Below, piece after piece: positions 19,912-27,159 of a stretch of 48,243 nucleotides of DNA. Origin of the DNA: Candidatus Latescibacterota bacterium (GTDB lineage Bacteria; Latescibacterota; UBA2968; UBA8231). Made by a program: the position numbers and the translations under genes. The stretch is from assembly GCA_009691525.1 (NCBI GenBank), contig SICG01000007.1:1-48243 (forward strand), read 5' to 3'. How positions within the stretch are numbered: position 1 is the first letter of the stretch; every line of letters begins with the position of its first letter. Under the pieces are notes generated by a model that was not told the DNA's origin, ran no database searches, and saw nothing but the letters and a program-made list of their open reading frames with translations.

Positions 19912-21552
19912 ATGTCTCTCCCAGCGCTCTGTCTGACGCTCCTCGCGCTCGCCGCGTCGATGGTGAGAGGCGAAGAACCCCAATTTGTTGAGGTGTCCGC
20001 CAGTGCTGGCATCTCCTTTTGCCACCAAAACGGCGCCAAAGGGGATAAAGAGCCGGTCGAAACCATGGGATCAGGGGTCGCCTTTTTCGACTACAACAAC
20101 GACGGGCTGTTGGATCTGTATTTTGTCAACAGTGTCGGGCCGGCAAACCTCTACCGCAACCTCGGCCAGGGCCGTTTTGCCGAGCAGGCCAGCCAGGCCG
20201 GGGTCGCCAACTCCGGGTATGGCATGGGAGGATTTCCCGCCGACTACGACAATGACGGCGACGCGGATCTGTACATCACCTGCTACGGGACGAATATCCT
20301 CTACCGCAACGAAGGCAAGGGGCGTTTTGCCGATGTCACTGCCAGGGCAAGGGTAGGGAATCCAGGGTTGAGCACTGGGGCGGCCTTTTCCGACTACGAC
20401 CTGGACGGGGACCTGGACCTGTACGTCGCCAATTATGCCGAATATCGTCTGGAGCTGAACCAGGTCTGCACTCGCGCCAAGGGCATCCGGGTCTATTGCG
20501 GTCCCGAAGCGTACCAACCGACTCCGGATGTGTTCTACCGCAACGACGGGCAGGGCAGATTTGCGGACATTACCAGCGACGTGGGACTGCTGCCCCGTGC
20601 GGCCAAGGAGCTGGGGGCAGTATTCACCGACTACGACCAGGATGGAGACCCAGACCTCTATGTGGCCGGCGACCGGACTGGCAACCTGCTTTACCGCAAC
20701 GAGGGCAAGCGTTTTGTCGAGGTTGGACAGGTAGCCGGGGTGACCTACAACGACGCGGGCAAGGCATTGGCCGGCATGGGAGTGGCTGCCGGCGACTACA
20801 ATGGGGATGGGTGGTTCGACCTCTTTGTCACCAATTACCAGTGGGAGACCAACAGCCTTTACCAAAATCTAGGGAATGGGTTTTTCTCCTATATGACCTT
20901 CGGTGCCGGGCTGGGGTTATCCACGCTCACCTTCCTCAAGTGGGGCACTTTTTTTTGCGATTACGACAACGACGGCGACCAGGATCTCTTTGTGGCTAAC
21001 GGCCACCTAGACGACAACGTGGAAGAGTTCGACAAAGTGACTTACGCCCAGCAGAACCAGCTCTTCAGGAACGACGGCAAAGGGCGCTTCACGGACGTGA
21101 GAGATTTAACCGGACCGGGCATGCTGCTCAAACAGGTAAGCCGGGGTGCGGCGTGGGGGGATTACGACAGCGATGGCGATCAGGACTTCGCCGTGGCCAA
21201 CAACAACCAGCCCGCGGCACTGTTGCGCAATGACGGGGGCAACCAGGGCCACTGGATCGGGCTCAAGTTGGTGGGCGCCGCCGGAACGGGTCCGGGAAAG
21301 AAGCGCGACAACCGGGATGGGATTGGGGCCCGGGTGGAGGTGAGGGCCGGTGGCAGGAGGCAGGTTGACGAAGTCAGGAGCGGGTCCAGCTATCTGTCGC
21401 AGAGCGATCTGCAGCTGCATTTCGGCCTGGGGGGTTTGACCCAGGTCGATCAGGTGGAGATCCGCTGGCCAAGCGGAGACATCCAGCGTCTGGCAAACCT
21501 GCAGGCGGATCAGGTGGTGCTGGTGCGCCAGTCCGGCGTTCCTCAGCGCTGA
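19912..21552 (+). CDS. FG-GAP/VCBS repeat protein with C-terminal ASPIC/UnbV domain
   Basis: Repeats DYDNDGDADLYITCYG, DYDLDGDLDLYVANY, DYDQDGDPDLYVAGD, DYNGDGWFDLFVTNY, DYDNDGDQDLFVANG, DYDSDGDQDFAVANN; C-terminal VDEVRSGSSYLSQSDLQLHFGLGGLTQVDQVEIRWPSG. Confidence 0.93.
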   Translation: MSLPALCLTLLALAASMVRGEEPQFVEVSASAGISFCHQNGAKGDKEPVETMGSGVAFFDYNNDGLLDLYFVNSVGPANLYRNLGQGRFAEQASQAGVANSGYGMGGFPADYDNDGDADLYITCYGTNILYRNEGKGRFADVTARARVGNPGLSTGAAFSDYDLDGDLDLYVANYAEYRLELNQVCTRAKGIRVYCGPEAYQPTPDVFYRNDGQGRFADITSDVGLLPRAAKELGAVFTDYDQDGDPDLYVAGDRTGNLLYRNEGKRFVEVGQVAGVTYNDAGKALAGMGVAAGDYNGDGWFDLFVTNYQWETNSLYQNLGNGFFSYMTFGAGLGLSTLTFLKWGTFFCDYDNDGDQDLFVANGHLDDNVEEFDKVTYAQQNQLFRNDGKGRFTDVRDLTGPGMLLKQVSRGAAWGDYDSDGDQDFAVANNNQPAALLRNDGGNQGHWIGLKLVGAAGTGPGKKRDNRDGIGARVEVRAGGRRQVDEVRSGSSYLSQSDLQLHFGLGGLTQVDQVEIRWPSGDIQRLANLQADQVVLVRQSGVPQR

Positions 21553-21594
21553 TCGGTGGCAGGAGGAATAACCCCAACTAGCAGGAGGCGGACA

Positions 21595-22449
21595 ATGTGG
21601 CAGCGCTTCAAGGTAAGGGTGGAACCCTTGACCCCCGAATCCTTTGCGCCTTTCGGCCAGGTGATCGAGACCTTCGAGGAACGCAAGCCAGAGGTTCGCA
21701 AGGGCGGGTACACCCAGAACGCCTACACCGTCACTGCGGCCCTGCCCAAGGATGCAGATCCCCAGAAGGTCTCCCTCATCGGCGGGTGGCAGCGGGCGCA
21801 CTTTGCCTTTCACACTGACGCCGGCCAGTCCTTCTACCCCAGCCGCCACTGTCCCACCGTGTTCCTAGTCGCCCCGGTGCAGCCCACCATCGCCGCAGGG
21901 GACCTGCGTGCCTTCTATTCGGATGGGAGGCTCGGGGTGTGCCTGAGCCTGGAGGTATGGCACACCATGCCGATTTGTATTGCGGGGGAAGAAGTGTACC
22001 AGACCACACGGGGGGATCAGGACTACAAGGCGCATTCGGTGGAAATCGACTTTGACCTGGAGCAGGGCCTGGCCATCGATCTGGACGAAGGCAGCCTGGA
22101 TGCCTGCAGAAGGCCGCCCCTGCGCCGGCTCGGGTTCCAGATGAAGATCGTGCAGGAGCGGGTCGCCGAGTACAAACTCAACCACAGCCGCATCCCCGCA
22201 TCGGTGCTGGAGGCCCTGCGGCGCAGCGGCTGGCACAACTACACCCTGTTCATGCGGGAGGACGGGTACGTCTTTGGGTACTTTGAGAGTCCTCACGACT
22301 TCAAGACCGCCATGGAGAAGTTCACCGGCGAGATGGCGAAGGCGCCCAAGGAAAAGGACGCCGGCGGGGGGAGCATGACCGAAGCGCCTGATCCTTCCCG
22401 CCCCGACCAGTGGATCGTCGAATTGGAGGATGTTTTCTACCTGCAATAG
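21595..22449 (+). CDS. Fusion of ureidoglycolate-lyase-like (AllA) domain and L-rhamnose-mutarotase-like (RhaM/DUF718) domain
   Basis: N-terminal half FKVRVEPLTPESFAPFGQVIE...LRAFYSDGRLGVCLSLEVWHTMPI (AllA-like); C-terminal half LGFQMKIVQERVAEYKLNHSRIPASVLEALRRSGWHNYTLFMREDGYVFGYFES...LEDVFYLQ (RhaM-like). ATG at 21595 with GCAGGAGG SD. Confidence 0.82.
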   Translation: MWQRFKVRVEPLTPESFAPFGQVIETFEERKPEVRKGGYTQNAYTVTAALPKDADPQKVSLIGGWQRAHFAFHTDAGQSFYPSRHCPTVFLVAPVQPTIAAGDLRAFYSDGRLGVCLSLEVWHTMPICIAGEEVYQTTRGDQDYKAHSVEIDFDLEQGLAIDLDEGSLDACRRPPLRRLGFQMKIVQERVAEYKLNHSRIPASVLEALRRSGWHNYTLFMREDGYVFGYFESPHDFKTAMEKFTGEMAKAPKEKDAGGGSMTEAPDPSRPDQWIVELEDVFYLQ

Positions 22450-22470
22450 CCCATTTCCCGGCTGTATAAT

Positions 22471-24369
22471 TTGACACTCCGTTCGCTGGTCATCGGCCTG
22501 CTGCTCGCCTTTGCTGTAGGGGCGATAGGGCCGTACTGCACCCTCTATCTGCAAGGATCGAACGCCGGCGACGTATTCTACACCAGTCCGCTAGCCCACC
22601 TGCTCTTCTTCGCCTTAGTCGTCCTGGTTAATGCGGTCCTGAACGTGTTGCGGCAGGCCTGGGCCCTGACCCGGAGTGAGCTGGTGGCGGTCTACGTGCT
22701 CATGACGCTGGCCAACTCGACCCACACCCTGGCCTACTATTGGGTGGCGATGCTGGCCGGCCCTTTCTACTACGCGACGCCCGAGAACGGCTGGGCCGCG
22801 TTGATCCAGCCCCACATCCCCGCCTGGCTGGCACCTGCCGACCTGGCCGGCATACGGCTCTTCTTTGAAGGCGCACCTGCCAGGGGCCAGGTCCCCTGGC
22901 AGGTGTGGGTAATGCCGCTGCTTGGATGGCTGCCTCTCTTCGTGGCCCTGCACGCCGGTAGCCTTTGCCTAATGGTGATTCTTCGGCGGCAGTGGGCGGA
23001 GCGGGAGCGAATCAGCTACCCTTTGATCCAGGTGCCCCTGGCCATACTCAACGACGGGCGCGGTGGCGAGTCGCTCTTCCGCAGCGAGGTGATGTGGGCC
23101 GGCTTTGCCCTGCCCGTGATGGTGGGGTCGCTGCAGGGGCTCCATAGCTACTACTCGTTCGTCCCGGTGCTGGAACTGAGCACCTCCATCCCCCTGCTCC
23201 GCAACGCGGTCGAACTGCCATTAACCCTGAGTTTTGCCACCCTGGGTTTTTTCTTTCTGGCCAAACGGGAAGTGACCTTTGGCCTGTGGGTCTTCTTCCT
23301 GTTCAACACCGCCCAAAAGACGATTTATCACCTTTTGGGGGCAGGGGGGGCACGGGAGCCGGCGGTGAGTGTGTGGAGCTACGATCTGCCCAGCCTGGTA
23401 CACCAGAGTATGGGCGCGATGATCATGCTGGTGCTGGGTGGACTCTGGGTGGGCCGCGAACACCTGAAGCAGGTGATGCGCAAGGCCTTCACGGGTGATG
23501 CTGGGGTGGACGACCGCGACGAGGTGATCGGGTATCGCGGGGCCGTCTGCGGTTTGGTTGGGAGCGCGGTGGTCTTGGTGTTATGGCTGTGGGGTACGGG
23601 CATTCCCCTGGTCGGGGTGCTGGTTTTTATGTTTTTTGTCTTCATCGTTTTTGTGGCCCTCACCCAGGTGATTGTCGAGGGCGGCGTGGCGGTGCTTTAT
23701 CCGCCCCTGGTCGCTCCGGATGCCGCGATCTCGGCCCTGGGCACCTCGGTATTCGGCGCATCGGGGCTGGTGGGCATGGTCTTCACCCGGGTGTGGGCCA
23801 ACGACGTGCTCAACTTCGCCATGCCCCACTGCGCCAACGGCCTGAAACTGGGCGAGCAGGTGGAGGGGAAGAGGCAGTGGCTCTTCTGGGGCATGCTGGC
23901 CGGCATGCTGGCCGGCCTGGCAGGGGCCCTGTGGATGCTGCTGCATCTGGCCTATACCTACGGGGCGATCAATCTGAGACCAGCCCACTTCATCTGGCTG
24001 CCCGAGTACGTGTTCGACTACGCGGCAGCCCGGATCAGCGAGCCCACCGGACCGAGCTGGTGGGGGTGGGTTCACACCGGGATCGGTGCCCTAGTGATGG
24101 TGCTGCTCTTGCTGGCGCGCCGGCAGTGGAGTTGGTGGCCGCTGCATCCACTGGGATACCCGATCAGTTCGGTGTTCTCCTGGATGTCCTTCAACGCCTT
24201 CCTGGCCTGGCTGGTCAAAGGCATTGTCCTGCGCTATGGCGGAGTTCGGCTCTACCAGGCGGTGCGGCCCTTCTTTCTGGGGTTGATCATCGGGCAGTTC
24301 GTCGTCTTTGGGATCTTCTGGATCATCGACAGTTTCACCGGCATGGTGGGCAACAGCGTTTTGATATGA
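22471..24369 (+). CDS. Large polytopic membrane protein (DUF6785/DUF6784-like permease-like family)
   Basis: Many hydrophobic segments; SLVIGLLLAFAVGAIGPYC...ALTRSELVAVYVLMTLANS...RERISYPLIQVPLAI, typical of these large membrane proteins. TTG start assumed. Confidence 0.72.
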   Translation: MTLRSLVIGLLLAFAVGAIGPYCTLYLQGSNAGDVFYTSPLAHLLFFALVVLVNAVLNVLRQAWALTRSELVAVYVLMTLANSTHTLAYYWVAMLAGPFYYATPENGWAALIQPHIPAWLAPADLAGIRLFFEGAPARGQVPWQVWVMPLLGWLPLFVALHAGSLCLMVILRRQWAERERISYPLIQVPLAILNDGRGGESLFRSEVMWAGFALPVMVGSLQGLHSYYSFVPVLELSTSIPLLRNAVELPLTLSFATLGFFFLAKREVTFGLWVFFLFNTAQKTIYHLLGAGGAREPAVSVWSYDLPSLVHQSMGAMIMLVLGGLWVGREHLKQVMRKAFTGDAGVDDRDEVIGYRGAVCGLVGSAVVLVLWLWGTGIPLVGVLVFMFFVFIVFVALTQVIVEGGVAVLYPPLVAPDAAISALGTSVFGASGLVGMVFTRVWANDVLNFAMPHCANGLKLGEQVEGKRQWLFWGMLAGMLAGLAGALWMLLHLAYTYGAINLRPAHFIWLPEYVFDYAAARISEPTGPSWWGWVHTGIGALVMVLLLLARRQWSWWPLHPLGYPISSVFSWMSFNAFLAWLVKGIVLRYGGVRLYQAVRPFFLGLIIGQFVVFGIFWIIDSFTGMVGNSVLI

Positions 24370-24384
24370 GGAGAGGAAAAAATA

Positions 24385-25623
24385 ATGGAGAAAGTCAGGT
24401 TCGGTCTGGTGGGTTGCGGTGGCATGGGCACCCGGCACCTGCACGGATTGCGGGAGCTGGCCCAGACACCCTTTGGTAACGTCGAGCTGGTGGCGGTGTG
24501 CGACCTGCGTCCCCAGCATGCGGAGCTGGCAGCTGCCGAGGCCGAGCGCCTGCTGGGCCGCAGGCCGGCGGTCTATACCGACCTGGAGGCGATGCGCCAC
24601 GGCGAGCCCGACCTGGCGGCAGTGGACGTGGTGACCGATCCTTCGACCCACCACACTGTCGTCTGCCAGGCCCTAGAGCTGGGATTACACGTGGTGGTGG
24701 AGAAACCCATGGCCATCACCGTGCGGGCCTGCCGGCAGATGCTGGAGATGGCCAGGCGCAAAGGCCTGCTGCTCTCGGTGGCGGAGAATTTCCGACGCGA
24801 CCCCTCGGCCCGGCTGGTCCATCACTTGGTGGGGCAAGGGGCCATCGGCGCGCCCTATATGGGCCTCTTCCACTCGGTCAGCCCTGGAAACACCATCTTC
24901 ATCACCCCCTGGAGGCACCACAAGGAACGGGGTGGGGCGCTGCTCGACATGGGGGTACACTTCACCCACATGATCCGCTATCAGTTGGGTCAGATCGCCG
25001 AGGTCCACGCTTCGGCCAGGATCGTCGAGCCCGTGCGCGTGAAACCCAAACAGGCGGTCTGGTCCTACGAGTTCTACCGCGCCCAATACCAGGAGATGGT
25101 GGAGGAGGTCCAGGCCACGGCTGAGGACACCTCCCTGGCCATGTTCAGGATGGCGAGCGGCGCCACTGTGAGCTGGATGGTCGGTTTGGGGGGCCACGGT
25201 AGCTGCCACCGCGAACTCATCTTGGGCGATAGGGGAAGCATAGAAGGGTTTGGGACCCGCGGCGGCAGGGTCAGCCTGCAGCGGGTCGGCCAGGAGGAGG
25301 TGAGCCAGGAAGCACTCCTGGCGCAGACCCCCGATTTTGCCTTAGATCCCCTGACTGCCCACCTCTTTCCCACTGGGGTGACGGCTGGCGACTCGGCGGT
25401 GGATCTGAAATTGATCGCTTTCGAGTTACACGAACTGGCGGCGGCGATCTCGGACAAGGGCAGGGTGGAGGTGGACGCCGAGTGGGGGCTGAAGGACGTG
25501 GCGGCCCTGTACGCGATTTTCGAGTCGTCTGTGGCGGGACGCCCGGTGAGTATGGCGGAGGTGGAGAGCGGCGAGGTCTGCGCGTACCAGGCTGAGATCG
25601 ACGCAGCCTTGGGGATCGCCTAG
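24385..25623 (+). CDS. Gfo/Idh/MocA family oxidoreductase (paralog b)
   Basis: LVGCGGMGTRHLHGLREL, LHVVVEKPMAITVRACRQM; colinear with the ORF at 16551-17795; GGAGAGG SD. Confidence 0.93.
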   Translation: MEKVRFGLVGCGGMGTRHLHGLRELAQTPFGNVELVAVCDLRPQHAELAAAEAERLLGRRPAVYTDLEAMRHGEPDLAAVDVVTDPSTHHTVVCQALELGLHVVVEKPMAITVRACRQMLEMARRKGLLLSVAENFRRDPSARLVHHLVGQGAIGAPYMGLFHSVSPGNTIFITPWRHHKERGGALLDMGVHFTHMIRYQLGQIAEVHASARIVEPVRVKPKQAVWSYEFYRAQYQEMVEEVQATAEDTSLAMFRMASGATVSWMVGLGGHGSCHRELILGDRGSIEGFGTRGGRVSLQRVGQEEVSQEALLAQTPDFALDPLTAHLFPTGVTAGDSAVDLKLIAFELHELAAAISDKGRVEVDAEWGLKDVAALYAIFESSVAGRPVSMAEVESGEVCAYQAEIDAALGIA

Positions 25624-25628
25624 GCGGC

Positions 25629-25967
25629 TCAGGGCTTTGGCGATCTGGGGATGGTGGTCATCAGCTGGCTGTCGATCTTTTTCCAGTAGGGCGGGGCGTC
25701 GTCCCGGATGGCCTTCCATTCGGGATGGGCACGGATGTGTTTCCAGGCGGCATTGCGCTCTTCTTCGCTCTGCCAGCGGATCATCCACACCACATTGGTG
25801 GCCGTTCCCTGGGCGATCTCCGGCGGGATGGCGGTCTGATGCCAGAAACCCACCACGTCGAGCTTGAAGCGGTCGAGTAGCAGGGGGAAGGCCGTGTCGT
25901 TGGCCCACTGGAGGTACGCTTCCATCATGGCGGGGTCGATATCGTACATGCGCAGTTCGTAGATCAC
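25629..25967 (-). CDS. NIPSNAP family protein
   Basis: MIYELRMYDIDPAMMEAYLQWANDTAFPLLLDRFKLDVVGFWHQ...VVWMIRWQSEEERNAAW. Confidence 0.88.
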   Translation of the reverse strand: MIYELRMYDIDPAMMEAYLQWANDTAFPLLLDRFKLDVVGFWHQTAIPPEIAQGTATNVVWMIRWQSEEERNAAWKHIRAHPEWKAIRDDAPPYWKKIDSQLMTTIPRSPKP

Positions 25968-25980
25968 GGTGCCATCACCT

Positions 25981-27006
25981 TCAGGTCGAGCGGAAGCGGG
26001 GCATCACTTCCCGGGCAAAAAGCTCCAAGCCCGCAGCATCGGGGGCGTCCATGAACCAGAGCATGAAGTGGGCGATGTCCCGCTGCTGGTAGGCCTGCAA
26101 CTGGGCGGCGACCTGGTCCGGGGTGCCGATCAGGAAGGACTCGGTGAGCGAGGGCGGGAGCTGGTCGGTGCGGCCCTGGGCAAAGGCGGCGAGGTCCTCG
26201 GCTGGCGGGGAGGCGCTGCGGGTCAGGATCTGGCTCAGGCTGCGGCGCAGACCGGCCAGGTCCGGGGCGATGAGGATCTGGGTCTCGAAGCTCTTTTCGA
26301 TGTCCTTAAGACTGCGGCCCGCCCGCTGGCAGGCCGCCCCCAGGGCCTGGAGCCGGCGGTCCAGTTCGGGCAGGGAGACCGGGGTGGTGTTCCAGCCCTG
26401 GGCCCGGCGGGCGCACAGGTCGAGCATCAGGGGGTGGGCTTCTCCCAGCCACACCGGAGGGTGGGGTTGCTGCACGGGGCCGGGTTTGCACAGGGCCTGC
26501 TCCAGCTGGTAGTAGTGACCGCTAAAATCCAACGGTTTTGTGGCCTGCCACAGGGCGAGGGTCAGGTCCAGGGCCTCCTCCATGCGGGCGATCCGTTCTT
26601 CGGCTGCCTCATCCCAGGGCAAGCCATAGGCGCAATGTTCGCGGCGGTTGTTGCCGCAGTCGAAGAAGTGGATGAGCCGGCCCCCGGAAAGCTGGTCCAG
26701 GGTGGCGGTCATCTTGGCGGTCATCGAGGGGTTGCGCATGGGGTTGGAGTAGTGGATGATGCCCAGCCGGGCTTGCTCGGTGCAGCCGGCCAGGGCCGCC
26801 AGGGTGGTCCACCCTTCGAGGATGGCCTCGTCCTTGCCCAACATCAGGTGGTCGGCCACCCACAGCGAGTCGTACCCCAATACGTCGGCTTGCCTGGCCA
26901 TGGCCAGGGTGGTGAATGCATCCAATTGGGCGTAATTTGGGGTGCGGAAGAAAGGATTGCCGGGGACAGCGAAGATGGGAAGGCAAAAGCCGAATTTGAG
27001 GTGCAT
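25981..27006 (-). CDS. LLM class (luciferase-like) flavin-dependent oxidoreductase
   Basis: LARQADVLGYDSLWVADHL-like N-terminus, QLSGGRLIHFFDCGNNRREH, PPVWLGEAHPLMLDLCARRAQGWNTTP. Confidence 0.9.
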   Translation of the reverse strand: MHLKFGFCLPIFAVPGNPFFRTPNYAQLDAFTTLAMARQADVLGYDSLWVADHLMLGKDEAILEGWTTLAALAGCTEQARLGIIHYSNPMRNPSMTAKMTATLDQLSGGRLIHFFDCGNNRREHCAYGLPWDEAAEERIARMEEALDLTLALWQATKPLDFSGHYYQLEQALCKPGPVQQPHPPVWLGEAHPLMLDLCARRAQGWNTTPVSLPELDRRLQALGAACQRAGRSLKDIEKSFETQILIAPDLAGLRRSLSQILTRSASPPAEDLAAFAQGRTDQLPPSLTESFLIGTPDQVAAQLQAYQQRDIAHFMLWFMDAPDAAGLELFAREVMPRFRST

Positions 27007-27037
27007 TTATAGTCTCCATGTTCGGGAAGTACCGTTT

Positions 27038-27066
27038 AGGATAGTACTGCCATACCTTGGTGTCAA
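27038..27066 (-). promoter_or_regulatory. Putative sigma70-like promoter for the LLM oxidoreductase gene
   Basis: Minus strand TTGACA (27066-27061), 17-nt spacer, TATCCT (27043-27038), about 32 nt before the start codon at 27006. Confidence 0.5.
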
Positions 27067-27159
27067 CGCCCCCTACCCCTTTCCCTGCCCAGAATTTCCC
27101 ACCGTGCCCTATGCTAAGGGGAACGAGAAGATGAGTGAGATCGCTTGGGCGACCGGATC

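Noticed and set aside
22465-22470. TATAAT immediately before the TTG start of the membrane protein
   Set aside because: No -35-like hexamer at proper spacing, and a transcript starting there would begin inside the start codon; probably chance.
23890-23913. Tandem GGCATGCTGGCC x2
   Set aside because: Encodes GMLAGMLAG in a transmembrane helix; small-residue helix packing explains it.
25614-25645. GATCGCC...GGCGATC inverted repeat at the convergent Gfo/Idh b - NIPSNAP junction
   Set aside because: 7-bp stem with 18-nt loop overlapping both coding ends and no T-tract; not strong enough to call a terminator.
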